Both the position numbers and the translations under genes were made by a program. DNA of 8,071 nt, from contig JAGPFK010000046.1 in NCBI GenBank assembly GCA_018056585.1, forward strand, positions 1 through 8,071. The letters run 5' to 3'. The DNA comes from Clostridia bacterium. GTDB taxonomy: Bacteria > Bacillota > Clostridia > Saccharofermentanales > UBA5734. The notes beneath the pieces were generated by a model. It did not search any database. It worked only from the letters and a program-made list of their open reading frames with translations, and had not been told where the DNA came from. Shown piece after piece: positions 1 to 6,082 of the stretch. The stretch's first letter is position 1. Each line of letters opens with the position of its first letter.

Positions 1-728
1 GATATAACATATGTCCAGATGTGGCTTTTTTTGCAACACCGCCAGTAGATGGCGTTTTTCAGGAATATGTCGCGCATGAAGCAGCCTTATGTTTTAAGCT
101 GCCGGGACCGGTTGACGCCATTTCAGGCGCTTTGATTGAGCCGCTGTCTGTCGGTTTTCATGCCGTCCGGCAAGGGGAAGCCCATATCGGGCAATCGGCC
201 GTTATTTTTGGATCTGGCTGCATCGGCCTGTCTGTCTTATTGGCGCTTCGTTCCATCGGCGTTTATAATGTGACGGTTGTGGACATCCTTGACAATCGGC
301 TAGAAAAAGCGAAGCAGCTGGGAGCGAGACAGGTCATTAACGGCAAGGAGACAGATGTACTGGCCGCGCTTTCGGAAATCACAGAAGGGCAGGGTTTTGA
401 TTTGGCTTTTGAGACAGCAGGCCTTGAGCTGACAACACGGCAAGCCATGTCGGCTGTCAAAAAAGGCGCGGTCATTGTTCTGATCGGCTACAGCGCTTCG
501 GGTGAGATGAATTTAAAAATGAGCCTGGCGCTGGATAAAGAACTGACCTTCAAAACCGTCTTTCGGTATCGTCATCTCTATCCGGTGGCCATCTCAGCCG
601 TTGCCTGCGGCCTTGCGGACGTAAGCCGGCTTGTGACCCATTATTATGACTTCCACGAGATCAAACGAGCAATGGATGAAAGCCTGGATCACAAGGATCA
701 GATTGTGAAGGCGGTTGTCCGGTTTTAA
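1..728 (+). CDS. Zinc-dependent sorbitol/xylitol dehydrogenase-like medium-chain dehydrogenase, 5'-truncated
   Basis: C-terminal 241 residues of an NAD-dependent polyol dehydrogenase; such enzymes oxidise a polyol to a ketose (for example sorbitol to fructose) in the cytoplasm. The reading frame is open from base 3 to the left edge (YNICPD precedes the GTG at base 21), so the start lies outside the window; about 105 residues are missing against a usual length near 350. Visible marks are YNIC, whose Cys at bases 12-14 matches the last structural-zinc cysteine in many bacterial members; ATPPVDG; the GALIEPLSVG segment with the conserved Glu (bases 138-140) near the catalytic zinc; the Rossmann motif GSGCIG (bases 210-227); and an Asp at bases 282-284 that suggests NAD rather than NADP. 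The C-terminal FRYRHLYPVAIS segment resembles animal and bacterial sorbitol dehydrogenases closely. The exact polyol is not determined. Its TAA overlaps the stop codon of the opposing gene. Confidence 0.9.
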   Translation, partial: YNICPDVAFFATPPVDGVFQEYVAHEAALCFKLPGPVDAISGALIEPLSVGFHAVRQGEAHIGQSAVIFGSGCIGLSVLLALRSIGVYNVTVVDILDNRLEKAKQLGARQVINGKETDVLAALSEITEGQGFDLAFETAGLELTTRQAMSAVKKGAVIVLIGYSASGEMNLKMSLALDKELTFKTVFRYRHLYPVAISAVACGLADVSRLVTHYYDFHEIKRAMDESLDHKDQIVKAVVRF

Positions 729-1780
729 TTGAACCGATCCAGATCAACAGGCAGTCCCGTCTCCATCGACCGGTTGCATGCCAGGGTGAAAGCGAGGGAC
801 AAAACCGCATCAGCATATGGTGATCGGATACGGCTGCCATCATTGGATATGACGGCGTCGATGAAGGTGCGATCACAAAGGATGCCAGCCTGTCCGTCAT
901 CTTTTACCGTTTGGTTTGGTTGGTCGGAAGCGGCAGATAAAGTGCCGTCACCTTTGACAACTAATCCTTCGTTTGTTTGAAAATCGTCCTTTTCTTTTTC
1001 GCCGTATAGGTCAACACGTTCCAGAAGGTAATGATCAAGGCGTGACCGACGGCTGCCGAATGTCATTTTACTATCGCTTGCCGCGGCATCGAGCGCATAG
1101 CAGCCGGTGGCGATGGCCGCCAGGGCGCCGTTTTGAAAGCGGATGGCGCTCACGCTGAGGTCATCGGTATCATAATCTTGAATTTCACGAATAAATCCCC
1201 GTGTGCTCATTGTAAAGACCTGGACCGGCTCGCCATAGACCGCTCTGATTAAATCAAACTGATGGATGGTTTGTTCCACAATCTGGCCGCCTGAAAGGGC
1301 TTTATTTTTCCACCAGGGGACATCGGGTACCCCGCCAATACGGGCGCATTGAATAAAAGGCACCTCGTTATGCAAAATAAACTGGCGTGTGGGTTCAACA
1401 AGATTGCTGTAACGGCATTGAAAGCCAACCGCTGTGATTAAGCCGGCATCGGAAATGGCATCCCGGATCTTTATGGCCAGCTTGAGATCCAATGCGACTG
1501 GTTTTTCAACAAAAAACGGGATCTTCCTTTGGATGGTTTCCATTTCAATATCCCCATGGGCATAGGGGGGGACACAAATAAAGACCATGTCCGGGTTGAT
1601 ATCATCGTACATTTTTCTGAAATCTGTGAAAGCTTGCCCGCCTGCCTGCCGAACAAAATCTTCCGCTCTTCCGGCAACTAAATCACAAAAGCCGGCCAGT
1701 TCAATATCGGGGAATTTCAGAAAATGATTCAGGTGATATTGACCGATTCCGCCACAGCCAATCATGGCTAATTTTTTCAT
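725..1780 (-). CDS. Gfo/Idh/MocA-family NAD(P)-dependent oxidoreductase
   Basis: Predicted cytoplasmic sugar or inositol-type dehydrogenase of 351 residues, a normal family length. The N-terminal Rossmann fold has GCGGIG at residues 8-13 and an acidic Asp33 after the second strand, which favours NAD. The family EKP motif is at 92-94, with Lys93 the expected catalytic or substrate-binding lysine. The C-terminal domain has GFQCRY near 119-124 and an E169-x3-H173-x2-D176 arrangement matching the catalytic His region of inositol and glucose-fructose oxidoreductases. An in-frame ATG four codons upstream would give MTSFMKK, but it abuts the Shine-Dalgarno sequence with no spacer, so the start at 1780 is preferred. 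It is the second gene of an operon, 24 nt after the TIM-barrel isomerase gene. This pairing is common in catabolism of inositols, 3-keto-sugars and glycosides. The substrate cannot be read from the sequence. The last codons run tail to tail into the polyol dehydrogenase. Confidence 0.93.
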   Translation of the reverse strand: MKKLAMIGCGGIGQYHLNHFLKFPDIELAGFCDLVAGRAEDFVRQAGGQAFTDFRKMYDDINPDMVFICVPPYAHGDIEMETIQRKIPFFVEKPVALDLKLAIKIRDAISDAGLITAVGFQCRYSNLVEPTRQFILHNEVPFIQCARIGGVPDVPWWKNKALSGGQIVEQTIHQFDLIRAVYGEPVQVFTMSTRGFIREIQDYDTDDLSVSAIRFQNGALAAIATGCYALDAAASDSKMTFGSRRSRLDHYLLERVDLYGEKEKDDFQTNEGLVVKGDGTLSAASDQPNQTVKDDGQAGILCDRTFIDAVISNDGSRIRSPYADAVLSLAFTLACNRSMETGLPVDLDRFN

Positions 1781-1788
1781 AAAACTTG

Positions 1789-1798
1789 TCATCTCCTT
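1789..1798 (-). promoter_or_regulatory. Ribosome binding site of the Gfo/Idh gene (decides the start)
   Basis: On the minus strand AAGGAGATGA differs by one base from the ideal AAGGAGGTGA and lies 8 nt before the ATG at 1780. The alternative ATG at 1792 is part of this same element and has no spacer from AAGGAG, so it is unlikely to be the start. Confidence 0.75.
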
Positions 1799-1804
1799 GT
1801 TACA

Positions 1805-2632
1805 TTATTGAAGCATATGCCTCATTGCATCTTCTGTAATGCGGTACAGGTAATCCGGATTCTGCGGCATGGGAGCCAGCTCTGCCGTCATATAATCATC
1901 ATAACCGGCGGATCTCAAGGCCTGGATGACCCTGGACCAGTCGATACTGCCTTCATAAAGGTTAACAAAATACCCCTGATACCAGGAAGATGGTCTGTAA
2001 AAATCTTTGATATGAACTTTAAAAATTCGTTGGCCGAGCATCTCGATCCAATGCTCCGGGTACGAAGAAACAGCGACATTGCCAACATCAAAGTAAGCGC
2101 CGATAGAAGGGCTGTCCAGCTGGTCAAGGAATTGAATCAGGTCCGTTGGTGAAAGGAAAAAGCTGTTCCAGACATTTTCCAGCCCTACAAAAATACCGGA
2201 CGCTTCGATGTCTTTTTTGATCTCTGATAAAGCACAGAGCGCATGCTCGTAAGCTTTTACGCGGCTGACTGATTGGCTGATGCCGCCGGGGACGACCAGA
2301 ATGGTGTCGGCTTTCAGCGTATGAGCCAGATCCAATTGCCGCAAAAGGATGTTTTTCCCGCGCTGCCGTTCTGATTGATCGGCAGAACCCAGAGGGGCGC
2401 CGCCATAAAGCGAAGTTGAAATGCTGCAGATCGGCAGATTGTACGATTCACTGAGCGATAAAATCTCATGAAGCTCGGAAGGTCCAGTTTTGACCGTCAG
2501 TGCATGTGCTGATGTTCCCTCTGCGTCAAGATTGAGCTCGATTCCGTCAAATCCGGCAGCTGCAATTTTTCTGAACAGATCCTGAAATGAGACATCGGCT
2601 GGAGCAGACCAGGCATTGATGGCAATTTTCAT
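1805..2632 (-). CDS. Sugar (phosphate) isomerase/epimerase, AP-endonuclease-2-like TIM barrel
   Basis: 275-residue TIM-barrel protein of the xylose-isomerase-like/AP_endonuc_2 superfamily, the group that includes D-tagatose 3-epimerase, hydroxypyruvate isomerase, IolE/IolI and L-ribulose-5-phosphate 3-epimerase. The opening MKIAINAW strand and the AGFDGIELN segment (26-34) are typical. The four expected metal ligands are visible: Glu152 in GLENVWN, Asp182 in YFDVGN, His207 in KVHIKDF and Glu251 in TAELAP; their spacing matches ketose 3-epimerases. Function is therefore aldose-ketose isomerisation, epimerisation or a related lyase step; the exact sugar is unknown. It is the first gene of a minus-strand operon with the Gfo/Idh oxidoreductase. 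The start is supported by a purine-rich GAGGGGGATC stretch upstream with about 8 nt spacing. Transcription is probably controlled from the region shared with the divergent AraC-family gene. Confidence 0.9.
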   Translation of the reverse strand: MKIAINAWSAPADVSFQDLFRKIAAAGFDGIELNLDAEGTSAHALTVKTGPSELHEILSLSESYNLPICSISTSLYGGAPLGSADQSERQRGKNILLRQLDLAHTLKADTILVVPGGISQSVSRVKAYEHALCALSEIKKDIEASGIFVGLENVWNSFFLSPTDLIQFLDQLDSPSIGAYFDVGNVAVSSYPEHWIEMLGQRIFKVHIKDFYRPSSWYQGYFVNLYEGSIDWSRVIQALRSAGYDDYMTAELAPMPQNPDYLYRITEDAMRHMLQ

Positions 2633-2816
2633 GGCATGATCCCCCTCGTATCAAGTATCATCTTCCTGAGATGTATGATGTGAATATCCATTCTGTTTTA
2701 TGATAGACTATGCCATAGATGAATCCATACAGGAACATCGCATTCATATGGACGCATCAACTGAATTTTAAGGGATTCATAAAAAAACAACAACGCCTGG
2801 CTGGGGGTATTTATTT
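2633..2816. promoter_or_regulatory. Divergent intergenic regulatory region between isomerase operon and araC-type gene
   Basis: 184 bp between two divergent genes, so it should hold both promoters and probably the operators of the adjacent AraC-type regulator. On the plus strand TATGAT at 2699-2704 is a five-of-six match to a -10 box, but no convincing -35 lies 16-18 nt upstream, so it may be activator-dependent. On the minus strand TTCACA (2681-2686) followed after 19 nt by GATACT is only a weak promoter candidate. A small palindrome, CTATG-C-CATAG, spans 2708-2718. A poly-G stretch at 2803-2807 serves as Shine-Dalgarno sequence for the regulator. None of these sites is proven. Confidence 0.55.
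2719..2780. repeat. Repeated G(G/C)ATTCAT motif, candidate regulator-binding half-sites
   Basis: ATGAATCC at 2719-2726 and GGATTCAT at 2773-2780 form a perfect 8-bp inverted repeat separated by 46 bp. A third, near-identical GCATTCAT copy lies between them at 2740-2747, 33 bp (about three helical turns) from the right copy and in the same orientation. The position just upstream of the AraC-type gene makes them plausible half-sites for it. The motif is short, and ATTCAT also occurs inside coding sequence, so chance is possible. Confidence 0.35.
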
Positions 2817-3701
2817 ATGGATAATCAATCATATTACAGGCAGAACGAGCCTGAAGGTTGTAATGTCGCTTGTTATGATCATTACCTTGTGGTGAATTGT
2901 GCCGGCATTTCAGTTCTCAATAAGCCTTTTACAACATGGCGGCCCGCGGGCCGAAAAGATTACTATTTAATGTATCTGTGCCGGGGCGGGTTAACGCTCT
3001 ATCAAAAAGAAGACAAGATTCCTTTCAGCCCGGGCCAGTTTGTTCTGATTAAGCCCTGCTATGAAACGCGCTATTGTAAAGAAGACTACAACACCATGAT
3101 ATACTATTGGGCTCATTTTACGGGTTACGGCGCCCCAGAATTTCTGTCGGATTGTTATTTAGAAGATCTGATTCTGTATGAGGCTGGTGTGTGCCAGCCC
3201 GCTATCGATACTTTCCACGATCTATTCAACCAGTTTATTTATCGGGACACCTACTTCCAGATTAGCTCGTCGACCCTGATGATGCAGATTTTGGTCTCTC
3301 TCAGGCGAGCCGCTGATAATCGGGCGCAAAATAAGGTAACAGCAGAAAGGATCAGCCGGTCTTTAGCCTACATTCATCAGCATTACAGCCGCCCTATTAC
3401 GGTCCAGGATTTGGCTGATATGGAGCACCTGAGCGTCAGCCGCTACAGCGCGCTGTTTCGTGTTTGTATGGGGTTGTCTCCGCAATCATACATAATTGAC
3501 CTAAGGCTGCGTATGGCGACGGAACTTTTGCAGCGTACCGATTTAACCATTAAACAGGTTGCGCATACAGTCGGGTATGAGGACCAGCTTTATTTCAGCC
3601 GATTGTTCAAGGCTCGAAAAGGGATCTCGCCCAGCAGTTATCAACAGCAGTGTCATGGTGTGGAGGCAACCGATCCAAAGTCCATTCGCGAGAGCTCGTG
3701 A
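2817..3701 (+). CDS. AraC-family transcriptional regulator with N-terminal cupin-like sensor domain
   Basis: One-component regulator of 294 residues. Residues about 30-105 form the small-molecule-binding beta-barrel typical of AraC proteins, with the recognisable SPGQFVLIKP turn (71-80) and the YYWAHFTG motif (96-103). Residues about 177-276 are the double helix-turn-helix: first HTH around ITVQDLADMEHLSVSRYSAL (194-213), second around IKQVAHTVGYEDQLYFSRLF (245-264), ending in the family signature KGISPSSY. The ligand is probably a sugar or its metabolite, unknown here. It is divergent from the isomerase/oxidoreductase operon, its most likely target, and converges on the D-2-hydroxyacid dehydrogenase with a 10-nt gap. 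The start is backed by GGGGG 9 nt upstream. Unusual point: ten cysteines, eight of them in the N-terminal half (15, 19, 28, 55, 81, 87, 113, 126). Confidence 0.93.
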   Translation: MDNQSYYRQNEPEGCNVACYDHYLVVNCAGISVLNKPFTTWRPAGRKDYYLMYLCRGGLTLYQKEDKIPFSPGQFVLIKPCYETRYCKEDYNTMIYYWAHFTGYGAPEFLSDCYLEDLILYEAGVCQPAIDTFHDLFNQFIYRDTYFQISSSTLMMQILVSLRRAADNRAQNKVTAERISRSLAYIHQHYSRPITVQDLADMEHLSVSRYSALFRVCMGLSPQSYIIDLRLRMATELLQRTDLTIKQVAHTVGYEDQLYFSRLFKARKGISPSSYQQQCHGVEATDPKSIRESS

Positions 3702-3711
3702 GCTGTCTTCT

Positions 3712-4674
3712 TTAGGGTGAAACGACATGGATGGGTTGGCCTTTTAAAAAGGAAGCAACATTTTCTATGGCGATTTCCATTAATCTGGAACGGGCTTCTT
3801 TGGTTGCCCAGGAAATATGAGGCGTAATGAAGCAGTTCTTGGCCGTGAGCAGAGGGTTGTCGGCCTCTGGCGGTTCTTTGGATAAAACGTCCAGTCCAGC
3901 ACCGGCAATCTGCTCATGATTTAAAGCATCCGCCAGATCCTGTTCGACGATGAGTCCGCCACGCGATGTATTGATTAAAAAAGCTGTTTGTTTCATGAGA
4001 GAAAGAGAGTCTTTATTGATGAGGCCTTCCGTTTCTGGAAAGAGGGGGCAATGCAGACTGACAACATCTGACTCCCGCAAAAGCGCTTCTACTGAAACCC
4101 ATCTGAATCCATCGTCATCCGGCGTCTTGCATTGGATTTTGTCGTTGGCCAGAATACGCATGCCCAAAGCGTCCGCAATGCGGGCAACCTGACGGCCGAT
4201 CCGGCCAAATCCAATCAAGCCGATTGTTTTATTTTTAAGTTCAATCAAGGGCGTTTTCCAAAAGCAAAAATCACGATTCCGCGTCCATTCGCCTGCTTTT
4301 ACGGCTTCACTGTGCAAAGCAACATGATGACAAAACTCAAGCAGCAAAGCAAAAACCATCTGAGCGACAGAATAAGTTCCATAGGTTGGGATATTGGTTA
4401 CAATGATCCCTCTTGCGGCGGCTGCCTCTATGTCAACAACATTATAGCCCGTAGCCAGAACGCCAATATAGCGCAGCTTCCCGAGGCAGGCTATTGTTTC
4501 GGCCGATAGTGGTGTTTTATTCGTCAAAACAACGTCCGCATCCCGTGCCCGGTCTATGATCTCTTCTTTTTGAGTATAATCATAAACAACAAGATCACCC
4601 AACGTTTTGAATCCATCCCAGCTGAGGTCACCTGGATTGAGCGTATATCCATCTAAAATAACAATTTTTGTCAT
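3712..4674 (-). CDS. D-2-hydroxyacid dehydrogenase, glycerate dehydrogenase/hydroxypyruvate reductase type
   Basis: 320-residue cytoplasmic NAD(P)-linked enzyme reducing 2-oxoacids such as hydroxypyruvate to D-2-hydroxyacids, or the reverse. The N-terminal substrate domain carries TNKTPL (51-56) and GVLATGYNVVD (71-81), wording typical of the glycerate dehydrogenase (HprA) subgroup. The Rossmann motif GFGRIG is at 155-160, with Asp178 after the next strand suggesting NAD. The catalytic triad is complete: Arg238 in NTSRGG, Glu267 in LDVLSKE and His286 in TPHISWA. An ATG eight codons upstream (4698) was not chosen because a perfect AGGAGG lies between it and the ATG at 4674. It appears monocistronic and diverges from the NagA-family gene, with a palindrome in its leader. 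Exact substrate specificity (hydroxypyruvate, glyoxylate, 2-ketogluconate or other) cannot be assigned. Confidence 0.92.
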   Translation of the reverse strand: MTKIVILDGYTLNPGDLSWDGFKTLGDLVVYDYTQKEEIIDRARDADVVLTNKTPLSAETIACLGKLRYIGVLATGYNVVDIEAAAARGIIVTNIPTYGTYSVAQMVFALLLEFCHHVALHSEAVKAGEWTRNRDFCFWKTPLIELKNKTIGLIGFGRIGRQVARIADALGMRILANDKIQCKTPDDDGFRWVSVEALLRESDVVSLHCPLFPETEGLINKDSLSLMKQTAFLINTSRGGLIVEQDLADALNHEQIAGAGLDVLSKEPPEADNPLLTAKNCFITPHISWATKEARSRLMEIAIENVASFLKGQPIHVVSP

Positions 4675-4679
4675 ATCAA

Positions 4680-4685
4680 CCTCCT
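4680..4685 (-). promoter_or_regulatory. Ribosome binding site of the D-2-hydroxyacid dehydrogenase gene (decides the start)
   Basis: Perfect AGGAGG on the minus strand, 5 nt before the ATG at 4674. It excludes the upstream in-frame ATG at 4698, which would place the Shine-Dalgarno sequence inside the coding region. Confidence 0.85.
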
Positions 4686-4706
4686 GAAGTGACTGCATGC
4701 AGCCCT

Positions 4707-4721
4707 ATTCACACTGTGAAT
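4707..4721. promoter_or_regulatory. Perfect 15-bp palindrome, candidate operator
   Basis: ATTCACA-C-TGTGAAT: two perfect 7-bp arms around one central base. It lies in the leader of the D-2-hydroxyacid dehydrogenase gene, about 20 bp downstream of a -10 candidate (TATAGT, minus strand, 4740-4745), a position where a bound repressor would block transcription. It overlaps a smaller TGAATTCA palindrome at 4717-4724. The arm order (TTCACA then TGTGAA, 1-nt centre) differs from the Rex and Crp sites, which have TGTGA first and a 6-nt spacer. The cognate regulator is unknown. Confidence 0.5.
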
Positions 4722-4848
4722 TCAGTTTTTTCTCTTTACACTATAACATAAAAATAACCCGTCAGAATGAGCATATCCTTTGCATGACACTGAAACCAGA
4801 CTGATTTCTGATATTGATGTATACTGAAGCCAAGCTTTTCTTATGAAT

Positions 4849-4855
4849 GGAGATG
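4849..4855 (+). promoter_or_regulatory. Ribosome binding site of the NagA-family gene (decides the start)
   Basis: GGAGATG, with GGAG 8 nt before the ATG at 4861. The in-frame ATG at 4843 lies upstream of this site and has no Shine-Dalgarno sequence of its own. Confidence 0.7.
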
Positions 4856-4860
4856 TTGAC

Positions 4861-6045
4861 ATGAAACAAACTTTGATTCACAACGCCAATGTGATCACAC
4901 CGGCGAGGCAGATTCATCATGTTGATGTGCTGATTTCTGATGACAGAATAGAAGCGCTTGGACAGGAAATGAGAGGACTGAACGCAGAAATCATTGATGC
5001 TTCGGGTCAATATCTGGCACCAGGCTTTATTGACTTACATGTCCACGGTGGCGGCGGTTATGATTTTATGGATGGGAGCCCGGAAGCTTTTTCAGAGATT
5101 GCAAAAATCCACGCAAGACATGGAACAACGACGTTGCTGCCGACAACGCTGGCTTGCACGGATGAGGAACTCTCTTCTGTGTTCACTCAGTATCTGAAAG
5201 TCAGATCGATCCTTTCGGAAGGTGCTTTTATGCCTGGCATTCATCTTGAAGGGCCTTATTTTTCAATGGAACAAAGAGGCGCTCAGGATCCGCGTTTCAT
5301 CCGGTATCCCGATCCATCCCATTATGGCCCGATTCTTGAACAATGGGGACATTTGATATTGCGCTGGAGTGCCGCGCCTGAACTGCCCGGCAGTGATGTT
5401 TTCGCCAGGGCGCTTCTGGCACGCGGCATTTTGCCAGCTGTCGCTCACACCAATGCGTTTTATGAAGAGATTGAGTGGGCATATGATCAGGGATTTACAC
5501 ATCTGACTCATTTTTATTCAGGTATGTCCGGCCTTCGGAGAATACAAGGCAGACGCCGGCCGGGTGTTATTGAGAGCGGGTACATATCTGACGATCTGAC
5601 GGTGGAAGTGATCGCGGATGGCATGCATCTGCCGCCTCCGTTGCTTAAGCAGGTTTACAAAGGCATTGGACCGCGTCGGACGGCCTTGATCACGGATGCA
5701 ATGCGCGCAGCCGGAACAGACGCAAAAACCAGCCTCATGGGCAGCTTGAAAAACGGACAAGTGGTGCTGATTGAAGAAGGGGTTGCCTGGCTGCCGGACC
5801 GGTCGGCTTTTGCCGGCAGTGTCGCTACCATGGATCGGGCGGTTCGAACAATGATTCAGCAAGTTGGCATTCCCCTGCAGGACGCGGTTCGGATGGCCAC
5901 GGCAACGCCAGCCGCAATCATGGGTTTTACAGGGAAAGGGCGGATCGCACCTGGGATGGATGCGGATCTGGTTCTCTTTGATGAGAACATCAAAGTGAGC
6001 CTGACCATGGTTGGCGGACGTATTGTTTATCAGTCAGAGTCATAG
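4861..6045 (+). CDS. nagA: N-acetylglucosamine-6-phosphate deacetylase (NagA) family amidohydrolase
   Basis: 394-residue metal-dependent amidohydrolase, normal NagA length. The family reaction is hydrolysis of N-acetylglucosamine 6-phosphate to glucosamine 6-phosphate and acetate in the cytoplasm. Visible residues: the HVH metal motif (His60, His62) in GFIDLHVHGGGG; Glu130 in HLEGPYFS; His196 in AVAHTNA; His217 in THFYSGM; the IADGMH segment with His256; and the catalytic Asp279 in ITDAM. The C-terminal AGSVATMDRAVR and GRIAPGMDADLVLFD segments are typical. Oddities: the usual THLYNAM is THFYSGMSG, and the usual TDATAPAG is TDAMRAAG, so it belongs to a divergent subgroup that may act on another acetylated or otherwise substituted sugar phosphate. 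No nagB (deaminase) or sugar transporter lies nearby. It is divergent from the D-2-hydroxyacid dehydrogenase and convergent with the response regulator, 37 nt apart. The family call is firm; the exact substrate is not. Confidence 0.85.
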   Translation: MKQTLIHNANVITPARQIHHVDVLISDDRIEALGQEMRGLNAEIIDASGQYLAPGFIDLHVHGGGGYDFMDGSPEAFSEIAKIHARHGTTTLLPTTLACTDEELSSVFTQYLKVRSILSEGAFMPGIHLEGPYFSMEQRGAQDPRFIRYPDPSHYGPILEQWGHLILRWSAAPELPGSDVFARALLARGILPAVAHTNAFYEEIEWAYDQGFTHLTHFYSGMSGLRRIQGRRRPGVIESGYISDDLTVEVIADGMHLPPPLLKQVYKGIGPRRTALITDAMRAAGTDAKTSLMGSLKNGQVVLIEEGVAWLPDRSAFAGSVATMDRAVRTMIQQVGIPLQDAVRMATATPAAIMGFTGKGRIAPGMDADLVLFDENIKVSLTMVGGRIVYQSES

Positions 6046-6082
6046 CTTTTGCTGAATGAACCGCCGCTTTATATGGGGTGGG

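Larger units (their letters stand above)
4675..4860. promoter_or_regulatory. Divergent intergenic region between D-2-hydroxyacid dehydrogenase and NagA-family genes
   Basis: 186 bp holding two back-to-back promoters by inference. Towards the NagA-family gene, ATGACA (4784-4789, five of six to -35) is followed after 17 nt by TCTGAT (4807-4812, four of six to -10). A separate TATACT at 4820-4825 is a second -10 candidate without a good -35. Towards the dehydrogenase, TATAGT at 4740-4745 (minus strand) is five of six to -10, with only a weak -35 (TTCTGA, 4762-4767). The AT-rich stretch 4726-4757 fits promoter DNA. Confidence 0.45.

Noticed and set aside
1781..1792. Upstream ATG giving a 355-residue Gfo/Idh protein
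   Set aside because: It directly abuts AAGGAG with no spacer; the ATG at 1780 has correct spacing and gives the usual short N-terminus before GCGGIG.
1808..2152. 114-residue plus-strand reading frame opposite the isomerase
   Set aside because: Shadow of the TIM-barrel gene, whose metal ligands are all conserved; no independent coding evidence.
3693..3704. AGCTC-gt-GAGCT inverted repeat as a terminator between the convergent genes
   Set aside because: The 2-nt loop forces melting of the stem, leaving about three pairs, and only a mixed TCTTCTTT tract follows; too weak to call.
4132..4509. 125-residue plus-strand reading frame opposite the D-2-hydroxyacid dehydrogenase
   Set aside because: It is antisense to a gene with an intact catalytic triad, has no ribosome binding site and no recognisable domain.
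4675..4698. Upstream ATG giving a 328-residue D-2-hydroxyacid dehydrogenase
   Set aside because: A perfect AGGAGG sits between this ATG and the one at 4674, and the extra eight residues do not belong to the family fold.
4707..4721. The palindrome as a Rex or Crp site
   Set aside because: Those sites have TGTGA and TCACA arms in that order around a 6-nt spacer; here the order is reversed with a 1-nt centre.
4843..4860. Upstream ATG giving a 400-residue NagA
   Set aside because: The Shine-Dalgarno sequence lies downstream of it and serves the ATG at 4861.
5518..5862. 114-residue minus-strand reading frame opposite nagA
   Set aside because: Shadow frame inside a conserved amidohydrolase gene, without start signals or domain similarity.
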